Assembly (NCBI GenBank): GCA_016192525.1
Contig: JACPTZ010000073.1
Location: 19,043 to 83,042 of the forward strand
DNA: 64,000 bases
Source: Planctomycetota bacterium
GTDB lineage: Bacteria; Planctomycetota; MHYJ01; JACPTZ01
Direction of reading: 5' to 3'
Shown here piece by piece: positions 1-9,182 of this stretch; the first letter of the stretch is position 1, and the number at the start of each line of letters is the position of its first letter. The notes below the pieces were generated by a model that was not told the origin of the DNA, ran no database searches, and saw only the letters and a program-made list of their open reading frames with translations. The position numbers and the translations under genes are program-made.

Positions 1-1689
1 CTGCTTCTCTTTGACGGATCTGCTCTCCTCGACGGCCTTTCGTTCACCCGCCTTGGCCAGGTCTGTCTCGCTCCGACGGCGCTCCTCGACCGACTGCAGT
101 CCCGCCCTGGCCTTCTCGAGCAGGAGAGGCACCTCCGGCTGTTCCGGATCGCTCTCGGCGGCGGCGAGGAGGAGGTCGTTCGCGCCGCGGAAGTCGCTCC
201 GGGCGAGGCACTTCTGCGCATCGGCAATCTGTCCCGCGACGCGGATCCGGCGGGACCGCTCCGAGACCGACTGCCCGATCACGACCCCTCCGACGACGAC
301 CAGCGCGGCGGCGACCGGGATGACGGCCGCGCGGTGCTTGACGGCCCGACGCCAGAGCCTGCCGACCGCGGATATCGGTCGCGCCTCTATCGGCTCCCCG
401 TCAAGACAGCGCTGCAGATCCGATGCGAAGTCGGCGATCGTGGAGTATCGACGCGTCGGATTCTTCTCAAGGGCCTTGAGGCAAAGGGTCTCGACATCGC
501 GATGAAGGCGCGGGGCCACACTCGAGGGCCGAGCGGGTTCGTCGCGCTCGATGCGCTTGAGCAACTGGAGGAGGGTCTGACCCTGAAAAGGGGCGCGCCC
601 CGTCAGCAGTTCGTAGAGCACCACCCCAAGTGAGAACTGATCGCTGGCCGGTCCGACCCCTCCCCTGGCGCCGGTCGCCTGCTCGGGGCTCATGTACTGG
701 GGCGTGCCGAGGATGGCCCCGCTCATCGTCAAGGCCTCCCCCTTCCTGCGGGCGTGGGGTTCCAGATCGACTTCCTTGGCCAGCCCGAAGTCCATGACAT
801 GGAGGTGGCCTTTGCCGTCAATAAGGAAATTCCCGGGCTTGACGTCACGATGCACGACGCCCTGGGCGTGGGCATACGCGAGCGCGTCGGCCGCGGTCTT
901 CACCCAGAGCAGGGCCTGTTTCACGGACACGGGCTTTCGACGCGCCGCCCCCTCCCGGACGCCCATGAGGCGATCGAGCGACTGACCGGCGATGAACTCC
1001 GTCGTGAAAAAATGATGCCCTTCCTCCATCCCCACGTCGTAGACGGAGACGATGTGGGGATGCCGGAGCTTGGCGGCGAGCCTGGCCTCGCGCATGAAAC
1101 GGGCGACATCGGAGGAATCGCCTCGATCCTCGTGCAGAATTTGCTTGAGGGCCACCATGCGCTTGAGCTGGGTGTCCCAGGCTTTCCACACGACGCCCAT
1201 CCCCCCGCGCCCCAGCTCCTCGAGAAGGCGGTAGCGCCCGAACCGCTTCCCTTGTCGATCGCGGGCGTCGTCGGGAACCCGAACCGACGGCATGGAGTCG
1301 TGCGTCTCGTGAGCGTCGATGGTCAGATCGGAGTGAGGGGGAACAAGGTGGACGGAGCAGGTGGGGCAGAATACTTCCCGCTCCGGTCGCCAGTTCTTGA
1401 CGTTGAAGTTTCGACCGCACTTTGGGCAGTGGAGGAGTTGCTTTCCGGCGAGTTGGAGAAACTGCCTGACCTGGTCCGCCGTCAACAGCCCTTGACGTAC
1501 CAGGACCTCCCCGAGGCGCAAACTGATCCCCTGGGCCGCCATCTGTTTCTGGGTGCGGACCGCCGTCCGAATCTGTTCCTCGTCGAGCACCCCTTCGCGG
1601 ATGAGAGTCTTGCCGAACAGATTGTCGCGATCAGGCGAGGGGGAAGGTGTGGGAAGCGGGGCGGCGTCGCCCCGGTCGGTCTCGGACAT
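1..1689 (-). CDS. Serine/threonine protein kinase, partial (C-terminus beyond window)
   Basis: Hanks-type kinase that would phosphorylate proteins on Ser/Thr; 563 residues are visible and the frame is still open at the window edge. Residues about 24-83 form a helical region like the MshEN/FrzS-type N-terminal domains. Residues 88-111 hold a CPKC...CPTC zinc ribbon. The kinase domain (about 151-415) has the Gly loop GRGGMGVVWKAWD, the VALK lysine, HRDVKPGN near residue 279, DFGLAKE and GTPQYMSPEQ. One membrane helix lies near 450-472, followed by a charged region. So the N-terminal kinase half is cytoplasmic and the C-terminal part is outside the membrane. The ATG at 1689 is the first start after a run of stops. 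The kinase call is certain; the role of the N-terminal region is inference. Confidence 0.93.
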   Translation of the reverse strand, partial: MSETDRGDAAPLPTPSPSPDRDNLFGKTLIREGVLDEEQIRTAVRTQKQMAAQGISLRLGEVLVRQGLLTADQVRQFLQLAGKQLLHCPKCGRNFNVKNWRPEREVFCPTCSVHLVPPHSDLTIDAHETHDSMPSVRVPDDARDRQGKRFGRYRLLEELGRGGMGVVWKAWDTQLKRMVALKQILHEDRGDSSDVARFMREARLAAKLRHPHIVSVYDVGMEEGHHFFTTEFIAGQSLDRLMGVREGAARRKPVSVKQALLWVKTAADALAYAHAQGVVHRDVKPGNFLIDGKGHLHVMDFGLAKEVDLEPHARRKGEALTMSGAILGTPQYMSPEQATGARGGVGPASDQFSLGVVLYELLTGRAPFQGQTLLQLLKRIERDEPARPSSVAPRLHRDVETLCLKALEKNPTRRYSTIADFASDLQRCLDGEPIEARPISAVGRLWRRAVKHRAAVIPVAAALVVVGGVVIGQSVSERSRRIRVAGQIADAQKCLARSDFRGANDLLLAAAESDPEQPEVPLLLEKARAGLQSVEERRRSETDLAKAGERKAVEESRSVKEKQ

Positions 1690-1728
1690 GGCGCACCTCC
1701 GATCCTGCAGGGTCGTAGGCCCCGCAGA

Positions 1729-2475
1729 TTATCCGGGACCCTGCAGAGGTGTCAAGAGCGGCGTCGACTCGCTCAAGCCGGGCGCCCCGACGAACATCCC
1801 GTCCACCATGTGGAGGACCCGGTGGGCCCGGGTGGCGATCCGCTCGTCGTGCGTGACGATCACGAACGACTTTCCGAGGTCGCGATTCATCCCCCACAAC
1901 AGTTCCTGGATCTGGAGGCTGGTGGCGGTGTCGAGGTTCCCCGTCGGCTCATCGCAGAAGACGATCTCGGGGTCGTTGCAGAGGGCGCGCGCGATGGCGA
2001 CCCGCTGGCGTTCTCCGCCGGAGAGCTGGCCCGGCCGGTGCCGGAGACGCTCCCCCAGACCGAGACGGGTGAGCCACTGCACGGCATCGGCCCGGGCCTT
2101 CGACCGCCGACCGGGCCAGCACAGAAGCGGCGAGGCGATCATCCGGGGAAGCATGGCGTTTTCGACGGCCGTGAGCTCGGGGATCAGGTGATAGAACTGG
2201 AACACAAAACCGAACTTCTCGTTCCGGAAGGAGGCCTGCCGGCCCGCAGAAAGGTCGGTGAGCACGGTGTCACGAAACCTCAAGGAGCCTTCCGCCGGCC
2301 GGTCCAGCAGGCCGAGGATGTGCAGCAGCGTGCTCTTCCCCGCGCCCGACGGCCCGACGATCGCCAGAATCTCGCCCGGCTGCACGTCGAGATCGATCCC
2401 GCGCACGACGTGAAGGGTGGTGGTTCCCTCGACGTAGCGCTTGTGGATGTTGCGGGCGGTGAAGATAGGGGTCAT
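1729..2475 (-). CDS. lolD: Lipoprotein-releasing ABC transporter ATP-binding protein LolD-like
   Basis: Energising ATPase of an inner-membrane exporter of the LolCDE/MacB type, predicted to pull lipoproteins out of the membrane. The protein has 248 residues. Walker A GPSGAGKST lies at 41-49, then the Q-loop (FVFQFYHL), the signature LSGGERQR and Walker B IVFCDEPTGNLD. I chose the ATG at 2475 because it gives the family length and overlaps the permease stop by 4 nt (ATGA), showing translational coupling. The permease upstream is its partner. MacB-like or FtsE-like roles are possible, but pairing with a LolC/E-type permease favours LolD. Confidence 0.9.
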   Translation of the reverse strand: MTPIFTARNIHKRYVEGTTTLHVVRGIDLDVQPGEILAIVGPSGAGKSTLLHILGLLDRPAEGSLRFRDTVLTDLSAGRQASFRNEKFGFVFQFYHLIPELTAVENAMLPRMIASPLLCWPGRRSKARADAVQWLTRLGLGERLRHRPGQLSGGERQRVAIARALCNDPEIVFCDEPTGNLDTATSLQIQELLWGMNRDLGKSFVIVTHDERIATRAHRVLHMVDGMFVGAPGLSESTPLLTPLQGPG

Positions 2476-3734
2476 TCGTATCTCAACGCCTCCACCGGAT
2501 CGAGGCGGGAGGCCCGGAGCGCGGCCGGAATGCTGAAGAAGACGGCGGTGCCGAAACCGGCGAGCGCGATCCGCAACATCACCGATGGACGGTGCTGGGT
2601 TGGAATCTCGCTGAGAAAGTAGATGCTCTTGGGAAACGGATGCCATCCGGTCCACTGATCGATGAGATCCGCGATCGGATTCAGATTCTCGACGAGAAGA
2701 TAGCCGAAGAGCAGGCCGAGCGCGGCGCCCAGAAGTCCCAGAATGACGCCCTGTCCAACATAGAGACCGACGATTCCCGTCCGGCTGGCCCCGAGAGACC
2801 GCAGAATTCCGATGTCCCGGGTCTTCTCCCGGGCCATCATGCTCAGGAGCGCTCCAATCATGAATCCGGCCACGAGGGAGATGAAGAAGAGCAGGAGCAC
2901 CACGAGCCCCTGCTCCTGATAGACGGCATTGACGAGGAAGCGCTTCTCGTCCTCCCAGGTGCGTACTTCAAAGAAGCCGTACTTGCGGATCGCGGTCCGC
3001 ATGGAGTCGCGCACCTCCTCCGCCTTGCTGTAGTCGTCCAGGGCGACGGACAGGTGCGTGACCCCCTTCTCCTTCTCCACTCCGAGGTACCTCCGGGCCG
3101 CCTCGATCGGCACGTAGATGTGTGTACTGTCCACCTCGTCGAAGCCGGACTCGAATCTCGCGACGATGGTGAAGGTCGTCTGGCGGGGCTGAATCAGCCT
3201 TCCCTCCGGACGAATCGTCGTCATCCGAAGCGGGACCCCCTGCATCCCGAAGTCGCCCTTGTCGTCGAAGTAACCGAAGAGGGTCGAACCGATGATCGCC
3301 CCGGGGTTCTTCGCCTCCTCGGGTGTCAGATCGGGCGGCAAGGTGAATGCGGCCGGATGCCCGTCTCTCATGTACTCCGCCAGCTTCCCCACCCGGCACT
3401 CCTGCACCGGGTCGATCCCCACCATCCAGGCGTATTGTTTGCCGTCCCCGAGCAGAACGAGCCACTCGATCTTCGGCGACACGGCCACGACGTGCGGGAT
3501 CCGGCGGATCGACTCGATGAGCCGGTCCGGCTCCGGAATGAACTCCCCGGCATAGGTGGAGACGTTGAGGTGCGCCGAGGTCCCCCGGATGCGGTCGCGG
3601 AGGTCGTCCGCGAACCCGCCCATGACCGAGGTGACGACGATGAGCGTCATGACGCCGACGGCGAGGCCCATGACCGCGAAGAAGACGATCTTTCGGGACT
3701 GGAGGTAGCGGAAGGCGAGGAAGAGTTTGTACAT
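2472..3734 (-). CDS. lolC: LolC/LolE-family lipoprotein-releasing permease
   Basis: Membrane subunit (420 residues) of the exporter whose ATPase is the next gene. It has the family's four-helix layout: one N-terminal helix (FFAVMGLAVGVMTLIVV, about 18-40), a large periplasmic MacB_PCD-type domain, then three C-terminal helices in the FtsX domain (about 275-400) with LLSMMAREKTRDIGILRSLG, the usual FtsX-like motif. It is co-transcribed with the ATPase through a 4-nt stop/start overlap. There is only one permease, so the complex would be a homodimer, as in bacteria with a single LolF/LolC-type subunit. Confidence 0.9.
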   Translation of the reverse strand: MYKLFLAFRYLQSRKIVFFAVMGLAVGVMTLIVVTSVMGGFADDLRDRIRGTSAHLNVSTYAGEFIPEPDRLIESIRRIPHVVAVSPKIEWLVLLGDGKQYAWMVGIDPVQECRVGKLAEYMRDGHPAAFTLPPDLTPEEAKNPGAIIGSTLFGYFDDKGDFGMQGVPLRMTTIRPEGRLIQPRQTTFTIVARFESGFDEVDSTHIYVPIEAARRYLGVEKEKGVTHLSVALDDYSKAEEVRDSMRTAIRKYGFFEVRTWEDEKRFLVNAVYQEQGLVVLLLFFISLVAGFMIGALLSMMAREKTRDIGILRSLGASRTGIVGLYVGQGVILGLLGAALGLLFGYLLVENLNPIADLIDQWTGWHPFPKSIYFLSEIPTQHRPSVMLRIALAGFGTAVFFSIPAALRASRLDPVEALRYE

Positions 3735-3748
3735 CGGGGACGCAGGGA

Positions 3749-4099
3749 TTATCGGCCAAGTAGCCCGGACATCTCAAGCAGCCTGTCCGACCAGGCGCGA
3801 GCCTCGGCGGCGAGCGATTGTCTCCGGGAGGGATCCCGCCATGGGAAGGGCCAGGTTCGGAGCCATCGGGCAATCCCGATCTGCAGATCGACGAGGGATT
3901 CTCCCCGCTCGGGTGTCACCTCCGGCGCCGTCCACTCGATCAGGCGTTCGGACTCCTCGAGCATGTGCTCCACCGCACCGGCGTGTTCCTCCCGGTCGGA
4001 GAACGAACTGACGCGAGCCATATTGGCCGCCAGAGCCCCGAGGCGGCGCTCCGGCGTGTCTCGCAGATACCTTTCCTTCAGATCGTCCCAGTCGCTCAC
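3749..4099 (-). CDS. Hypothetical protein, 116 aa, GTG start
   Basis: Small acidic, mostly helical protein that I do not recognise (begins with Val-Ser-Asp-Trp-Asp-Asp, ends with LLEMSGLLGR). The GTG at 4099 overlaps the stop of the upstream DUF5674 gene by 4 nt (GTGA), which is why I chose it over an ATG 51 codons further upstream that would sit inside that gene. Tryptophans and charged helices suggest a soluble protein; I see no signal peptide or membrane segment. It ends 14 nt before the LolC-type permease, so it probably belongs to the same transcript. Confidence 0.65.
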   Translation of the reverse strand: MSDWDDLKERYLRDTPERRLGALAANMARVSSFSDREEHAGAVEHMLEESERLIEWTAPEVTPERGESLVDLQIGIARWLRTWPFPWRDPSRRQSLAAEARAWSDRLLEMSGLLGR

Positions 4100-4446
4100 A
4101 CACCCTCCAGCAGAGCCCTGACCACAGTTTCCACCTTCTTGCAGAGCGCCTGATCCTGAAGGGTCGTGGATCGATTCCCCAGACGGGGTCGGATGTTGAT
4201 CAACGCCTCGAACTTCACGGAGCGGGTTCTCGGGACCCAGTCCGCTCCCCACACGTCGTCGGGCAAGCTCCCCCGTTCGAGAAGTACTTCCTCACAATCG
4301 GCATGAAGGGCCCCGCCACCGGCGAGGACCTCCTTCCGGACATCAACAGCCACTTTCACGAAGTCCCCGATCGCATCGAGCATCTCGTTCATCTGCTCCG
4401 GCGTTGCAGGCGATGTCAGGAAGTGGACCTTGAATCGTCGCGGCAC
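4096..4446 (-). CDS. DUF5674 family protein
   Basis: A 116-residue protein of unknown function. Its second half matches my recollection of DUF5674: VDVRKEVLAGGGALHADCEE, then LPDDVWGADW and INIRPRLGNRS with the conserved NIRP and GNRS stretches. Members are short cytoplasmic proteins without an assigned reaction. It starts 15 nt after lysS stops and overlaps the next gene by 4 nt, so it is probably translated with both. The family assignment is from memory of the motif; an HMM search would settle it. Confidence 0.75.
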   Translation of the reverse strand: MPRRFKVHFLTSPATPEQMNEMLDAIGDFVKVAVDVRKEVLAGGGALHADCEEVLLERGSLPDDVWGADWVPRTRSVKFEALINIRPRLGNRSTTLQDQALCKKVETVVRALLEGV

Positions 4447-4461
4447 GAAAGCCCCCCCGGA

Positions 4462-5904
4462 TCAGGATGCTTCCTGCTCCCTCATCATCGGAAACAGGAT
4501 CACATCCCGGATCGACTTCGAATTCGTGAGCAGCATCACCACGCGGTCGATCCCGATCCCGAGCCCGCCGGCGGGAGGCATTCCGTAGCCCAGGGCGTCG
4601 AGGAAGTTTTCGTCGATCCGGGCCATCCCCTCGTCCTTGTTGGCCAGCTGACACTCGAACCGGGCCCGCTGGTCGATCGGATCATTGAGTTCGGTGAAGG
4701 CGTTGGCGATCTCCATCCCGGCCACGTGCGCCTCGAACCGCTCGCAGATCTCCGGCCGGTCCCGCTTCGCCTTCGTCAGGGGACAGATCGCCGTGGGATA
4801 GTCGATCACGAACACCGGTCCCGTGAGCGTCGGCTCGCAGTACTTCTCGAACAGGTCGTTGGCGACCGCTTCCACCGGCCGGGAACCGGTGGGAAGGCCC
4901 GCCGCGGCCGCCTTCGCGCGGATCGCCGCGGCATCGCCCCAGGCCACCCCGGCGTGTTCCCGGAACAGGTCCATATAAGCCACCCGGCGCCAGGGAGGGG
5001 TGAAGTCGTAGACGGCGCCGTCGAACGGGATCCGGTGGGCGGGAGACACCTCGCGCGCCAGGGTCGCGACGAGCTGTTCCGTGAGTTCCATCATCGTCGA
5101 GTAGTCGCCGAGGGCCTCATAGACCTCCATCATCGTGAATTCAGGATTGTGCTTCGTCGAGAATCCCTCGTTCCGGAAGTTCCGGTTGATCTCGTAGACC
5201 TTCGGGAATCCCCCGACGAGCAGACGTTTCAGGTAGAGCTCGGGGGCGATCCGGAGGTAGAGGTCCATGTCGAGACTGTTGTGATGCGTGATGAACGGCC
5301 GCGCCGCCGCCCCGCCGGGGATCGGATGCATCATCGGGGTCTCGACCTCGACGAACCCCCGGGCGTCCAGTTCCCGCCGGATCGAGGCGATGATGCGGGT
5401 CCTCCGGAGGAACGTCTCCCGCACTTCCGGGTTGGCGATGAGATCGAGGTAGCGCTTGCGGTACCGGACTTCGACGTCCGTCAGTCCGTGCCACTTCTCC
5501 GGGGGTGGATTGAGCGCCTTCGCGAGCGGGGTCAGTTCGCGCGCCGCGATCGTGACTTCGCCGGTCCGGGTCCGGAAGAGGGTCCCGGAGACGCCGAGGA
5601 GATCGTAGAGGTCGAGGTGGGGAAATCGCGCCGCCTGCGCCGGGTCCATCTTGTCTTCGCGGACATAGACCTGGATCTTCCCCGTGATATCGTGAAGATC
5701 GGCGAACTGGGCCTTCCCCATCTTCCGCAGCGCCATGAGACGGCCGGCGACCGTGACCGCGACGTCTTCCCGGCCCTCGACAAAGAGCCCGAGCGCCTCG
5801 CGGACGGGGATCGCCCCCGGGAAACGCTGCCCGTACGGATCCAGCCCCAGCTCCCGCAGGGCCGCCAGTTTCTTCAGTCTCGCCTGCCGCAGATCGTCGG
5901 ACAT
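4462..5904 (-). CDS. lysS: Lysine--tRNA ligase, class II
   Basis: Charges tRNA-Lys with lysine. It has 480 residues, near the family length. The N-terminal OB-fold anticodon-binding domain (VTVAGRLMALRKMGKAQFADL) is followed by the class II catalytic core: motif 1 region GFVEVETPMMHPIPGGAAAR, motif 2 FRNEG with downstream HNPEFTMMEVYEA, and motif 3 GIGIDRVVMLL near the C-terminus. The ATG at 5904 begins MSDDLRQARL, typical of LysS N-termini. It is followed closely by two small genes in the same direction. Confidence 0.97.
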   Translation of the reverse strand: MSDDLRQARLKKLAALRELGLDPYGQRFPGAIPVREALGLFVEGREDVAVTVAGRLMALRKMGKAQFADLHDITGKIQVYVREDKMDPAQAARFPHLDLYDLLGVSGTLFRTRTGEVTIAARELTPLAKALNPPPEKWHGLTDVEVRYRKRYLDLIANPEVRETFLRRTRIIASIRRELDARGFVEVETPMMHPIPGGAAARPFITHHNSLDMDLYLRIAPELYLKRLLVGGFPKVYEINRNFRNEGFSTKHNPEFTMMEVYEALGDYSTMMELTEQLVATLAREVSPAHRIPFDGAVYDFTPPWRRVAYMDLFREHAGVAWGDAAAIRAKAAAAGLPTGSRPVEAVANDLFEKYCEPTLTGPVFVIDYPTAICPLTKAKRDRPEICERFEAHVAGMEIANAFTELNDPIDQRARFECQLANKDEGMARIDENFLDALGYGMPPAGGLGIGIDRVVMLLTNSKSIRDVILFPMMREQEAS

Positions 5905-5910
5905 GTCGCC

Positions 5911-6108
5911 CTACCACCTCCCGTACGGACTGTATTTCGGCTTCCCCCACCCGCCCCCGAAAGGCCCGATCCGCCAGCCGGCGGGACGCCGCCTCGGCCG
6001 GCGGCGCGCCCCCTCCTGTACGCGCCGAAGACGACGACGCCACCGGAGCCCCATCCGGGTCAGGAGAAGGGCCAGAATCGCGGCGAAAACCCAGGAACCC
6101 TCTTCCAT
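5911..6108 (-). CDS. Small predicted membrane protein, 65 aa
   Basis: Short frame filling the space between a frameshifted gene and lysS. Residues 5-20 form a likely membrane helix (SWVFAAILALLLTRMG). A very basic stretch (RWRRRLRR...RRRPRRR) follows, then a Gly/Trp/Tyr-rich tail ending SPYGRW. This matches a single-pass protein with a positive-inside cytoplasmic tail. There is no clear Shine-Dalgarno before the ATG and I recognise no family. The tight spacing (4 nt upstream, 6 nt downstream) argues that it is real. Confidence 0.5.
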   Translation of the reverse strand: MEEGSWVFAAILALLLTRMGLRWRRRLRRVQEGARRRPRRRPAGWRIGPFGGGWGKPKYSPYGRW

Positions 6109-6112
6109 GTCT

Positions 6113-6839
6113 TCAGAGACTCATCTGATCCACGATCTCGGCCAGCCGCATCGCCGTCTTCAGAAACCGCTCGAACACCGCCCGATGCTCCGTGGGGTGG
6201 AGGCGACGCCCGCTGAGGCGCTGATCCAGGAGACGCTGAAAAGGGCTGACGTCGCATCCGTAGGCGGACCCCGTGACGCTCACGAGCCGCGGACGACTGC
6301 GGGGGACCTCCACCTTCGCCAGCACGAGGAGGGCGCGCAGGACCGGCGTCAGGGCGGAGAAGGCCTCGTGCAGAATCTCGGGCAGTTCGTCCATCTTCCC
6401 GGCCGCGCGCACCCGGTACTGCTGGAGCTGGAGCACCGTCCCTTTGAGTTCACGTTCACACCCGAGCCGGAGGAAGGTCGGATCGACCGTGTACTCCCCC
6501 AGCAGGTCTTTCCCGGCGATCGTGACGTGTTCGAGTTGCAGATTCAGAAACTCGACCGGGAAGGAGTCGAGCGACATCTGCACGTACGGCACCGTGAAGC
6601 AGAGCGGGGCCGTGATCATCCGGGGGCCGTACTTCTCCCCGAGCGGCGCGACGCGGTCGAGATCCTCGATCCGCACCTCGTCGAGAAAGAGGGGTGGCGG
6701 CGCTCCCCACCACGGCCAGCGAGCCGCATCGCTCCCCGAACGCGCGCAGGAGTTCGTCGGCGAAGTCCTGGATCGTGGAGGCGACGCCGACGTCGAGATG
6801 GGTGAAGCGGAGCTGCAGGCGGGGAGCGGCGTCAGGCAT
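6113..6839 (-). pseudogene. Conserved hypothetical gene with a frameshift (downstream of argH)
   Basis: Two overlapping frames together look like one protein of about 240 residues. The first starts at the ATG at 6839, 3 nt after the argH stop (MPDAAPRLQLRFTHLDVG), and keeps sensible sequence to about residue 50. The second frame picks up near 6,690 with LFLDEVRIEDLDRVAPLGEKYG and runs to 6113. The switch lies in a GC-rich homopolymer-containing stretch (about 6,680-6,740). This could be a real inactivating indel or an assembly error. I do not recognise the family; it seems soluble and is coupled to argH by position. Confidence 0.55.
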
Positions 6840-6842
6840 CGA

Positions 6843-8180
6843 TCACAGATTCCTCATCGCCCGCGCGATCCGGGCGCGGGTGGAGCGGACCCAGCGGCCC
6901 TGCGCGCCCAGGGCGGCGCGCGTCGTCCGAAGGTCCAGGTTTCCGGGCGCCCCGACATGGCGCTTCCGGGCGATGTTGGCGGCGGGGTCGGAAGCGGCCA
7001 GACTCGCGAGCGTCGCGGCGGCGGCGCGATAGGCCGACCTGAAGGGAACGCCCTGCCGGGCCGCCTCGAGGGCCGCATCGGTCGCGAAGATCTCGGGGGT
7101 GCAGGCGGCCCGGGCCCGCGCCGCATCGACCTCCACCCCGTCCAGCACCCGCGCCGCGATGGCGAGCGCGTCTCTCGAACTTCGCAGTCCCCGGAGAAAC
7201 GGCTCCTTGGTCAACTGGAGGTCCCGATTGTAGCCGGAGGGAAGCCCGGCGAGAAGCGATTTGATCCGGAACTCGTCGGCGCAGACGGCCGGGCAGGCGG
7301 CGCGGATGAGTTCGAGCACGTCCGGGTTCCGCTTGTTCGGCATGAGCGAACTGCCGGTGCAGAAGCGGTCGGGCAGCCGGACGAATCCGAATTCGGGCGT
7401 CGAGTACCAGATGAGGTCGACCGCCATCCGGTGGGCGGTGGCGAGCGGCTGGGTGCAGGCGGCGAGGACGGCGGCCTCGATCTTGCCCCGGGAGTTCTGG
7501 ACGTGCTGGGCGTTGCGCTGGACCCGGGAGAAGCCGAGGAGGCGGGCGGTGAACGCGCGATCGAGCGGGAGCAGGGTCCCGAACCCGGCGGCCGCCCCGA
7601 GCGGGGACTGGTCGAGGAGGTCCCAGGCCGCGCGGAGCCCCGCCACGTCGTCCACGATCGCCTCGGCGAACGCGCCCGCCCAGAACCCGAACGAGGAGGG
7701 CATCGCCCGCCGCGTGTGGGTGTAGCCGGGCATGGGGGTGCGGGCATGCCGGGCGGCGAAACGGGCCGCGGAGGCCCCCAGCGCCAGGGCGGCCTCCGTC
7801 ACGTCGAGAAGCGTCTCGCGACCGTACAGGCGGAGCGCCGTGAGGACCTGGTCGTTGCGCGACCGGCCGGTGTGGACCCGTCGTCCGGTATCGCCCAGCC
7901 GCTCCGTCAGGCGGCGCTCGATGGCCGTGTGAACGTCCTCGTCCTCGGGGCGGATCGAAAACCGGCCGGCCTCGTGAAGCGCCCGGATCGCGGTCAGTTC
8001 GCGCCGCAGCCGCGCCACCTCCCGGGCCGTCAGGAGCCGCAGCCGTCCGAGCATCCGGACATGCGCGATGCTCCCGGCGACGTCGAAGGGGATGAGCACC
8101 GCATCGAGTTCAGGGTCGTTTCCGGTGCAGAAGCGGACGATGGCCGCATCGACCGGCCCGCCCTTGTCCCAGAGCGTCAC
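6843..8180 (-). CDS. argH: Argininosuccinate lyase
   Basis: Last step of arginine biosynthesis: argininosuccinate to arginine plus fumarate. It has 445 residues in the fumarase/aspartase fold. The signature GSSLMPNKRNPDVLE holds the catalytic serine loop, and the other conserved regions are SRNDQV and MPGYTHTRRAMPSS. The GTG at 8180 (VTLWDKGG) is chosen because the true N-terminus of the family begins there and it overlaps the argC stop by 4 nt. An upstream ATG would add nearly 100 residues lying inside argC in another frame. ArgC and ArgH are therefore translationally coupled. Confidence 0.96.
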   Translation of the reverse strand: MTLWDKGGPVDAAIVRFCTGNDPELDAVLIPFDVAGSIAHVRMLGRLRLLTAREVARLRRELTAIRALHEAGRFSIRPEDEDVHTAIERRLTERLGDTGRRVHTGRSRNDQVLTALRLYGRETLLDVTEAALALGASAARFAARHARTPMPGYTHTRRAMPSSFGFWAGAFAEAIVDDVAGLRAAWDLLDQSPLGAAAGFGTLLPLDRAFTARLLGFSRVQRNAQHVQNSRGKIEAAVLAACTQPLATAHRMAVDLIWYSTPEFGFVRLPDRFCTGSSLMPNKRNPDVLELIRAACPAVCADEFRIKSLLAGLPSGYNRDLQLTKEPFLRGLRSSRDALAIAARVLDGVEVDAARARAACTPEIFATDAALEAARQGVPFRSAYRAAAATLASLAASDPAANIARKRHVGAPGNLDLRTTRAALGAQGRWVRSTRARIARAMRNL

Positions 8181-9172
8181 GGGCCGCGCCTCCCCGCCGG
8201 GAACGGCGTGAGATCGGTCAACCCGCGCCCCTCCGCCTCGCCGAACATGACGTTCATGTTCTGGATCGCCTGCCCGGCGGCGCCCTTGACCAGGTTGTCG
8301 AGCGTGGCGATCACGACCGCCCGACCGGTCTCGTCCACCTCGAACCCGCCGAGGGCGCAGAGGTTCGTCCCCTGGACGTCGTGAAGTTCGGGGGGGCGAT
8401 CTTCGACGAACCGGAGGAACGGTTCCCGGTCGTACACCTCGTGGAACAGGGAGCGGATCTGCTGGCCGCACTTCTCCGGGGAGGTGTCCGGCCGGTCATG
8501 CAGATGCACGGTTCGCAGCAGACAGTGCGTCGTCATCAGGATGCCGCGGAAGGTCGGAATCACGTGCGGGGTGAAGCCGACGGCGTGCCGGAGCACGCGG
8601 CCGATCTCGGCCCGGTGCCGGTGCTGGGTGAGCTTGTAGGCGATCGTGTTGTCCGTGAAGTGGACCGGGTCGTTGACATAGGCGGGCGCGCGACCCGCCC
8701 CGCTGTACCCGGACTTGCCGTCGAAGATGAGCGAGCCGGCCAGTTCATGGCGCACCAGCGGCCAGGCCGAGAGGATGGCGGCCGTGGCGTAGCAGCCGGG
8801 GTTCGCCACGATCCGGGCCCGCGGGAGCGCGGCGCGGAAGAGCTCCGGGAGGCCGTACGGCACGTTCTCGTCCGCCCGGAAGTCGGCGGAGAGATCGATG
8901 ACCCGGGAGGTGAGCCGGGGGGCGGTCTCGAGCGCGAACCCCGCCGGCATCGCGCAGAAAACGACGTCGCACCGGTCGGCGTTCAGCTCCCCCACCGGGC
9001 GGTTCGTGAACCGCAGTTCGCGGGGAGCCTCCGGAACCACGTTCGAGACCGGCTCGCCGGCATGGTTTTCGGAATTCAGGGCGACGAACTCGATTCCGCC
9101 GTGCCGGAGCCCGAGACGGATGAGTTCGTTTCCCGCGTACCCGCTGGCGCCCAGTATCGCCGCACGAATCAT
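8177..9172 (-). CDS. argC: N-acetyl-gamma-glutamyl-phosphate reductase
   Basis: NADPH-dependent reduction of N-acetylglutamyl phosphate to the semialdehyde in arginine synthesis. It has 331 residues. The N-terminal Rossmann motif is AILGASGYAGNELIRL, and the active-site cysteine is in NPGCYATAAILSAW. The C-terminal half carries HRHRAEIGRVL and the VKGAAGQAIQNMN motif typical of ArgC. The ATG at 9172 places the Rossmann strand at the very N-terminus; the longer frame adds 14 unlikely residues. It overlaps argH by 4 nt. Confidence 0.97.
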   Translation of the reverse strand: MIRAAILGASGYAGNELIRLGLRHGGIEFVALNSENHAGEPVSNVVPEAPRELRFTNRPVGELNADRCDVVFCAMPAGFALETAPRLTSRVIDLSADFRADENVPYGLPELFRAALPRARIVANPGCYATAAILSAWPLVRHELAGSLIFDGKSGYSGAGRAPAYVNDPVHFTDNTIAYKLTQHRHRAEIGRVLRHAVGFTPHVIPTFRGILMTTHCLLRTVHLHDRPDTSPEKCGQQIRSLFHEVYDREPFLRFVEDRPPELHDVQGTNLCALGGFEVDETGRAVVIATLDNLVKGAAGQAIQNMNVMFGEAEGRGLTDLTPFPAGRRGP

Positions 9173-9182
9173 CGGGGGGACC

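Noticed and set aside
754..2622. 622-aa plus-strand frame opposite the kinase and LolD genes
   Set aside because: It is antisense to two genes with complete family motifs; the frame stays open because of high GC and has no domain-like stretch.
4303..6216. 637-aa plus-strand frame opposite lysS
   Set aside because: Shadow of lysS; His/Arg/Pro-rich composition and no motif.
6273..8384. 703-aa plus-strand frame opposite argH
   Set aside because: Shadow of argH; the minus strand has the full fumarase-fold signature.
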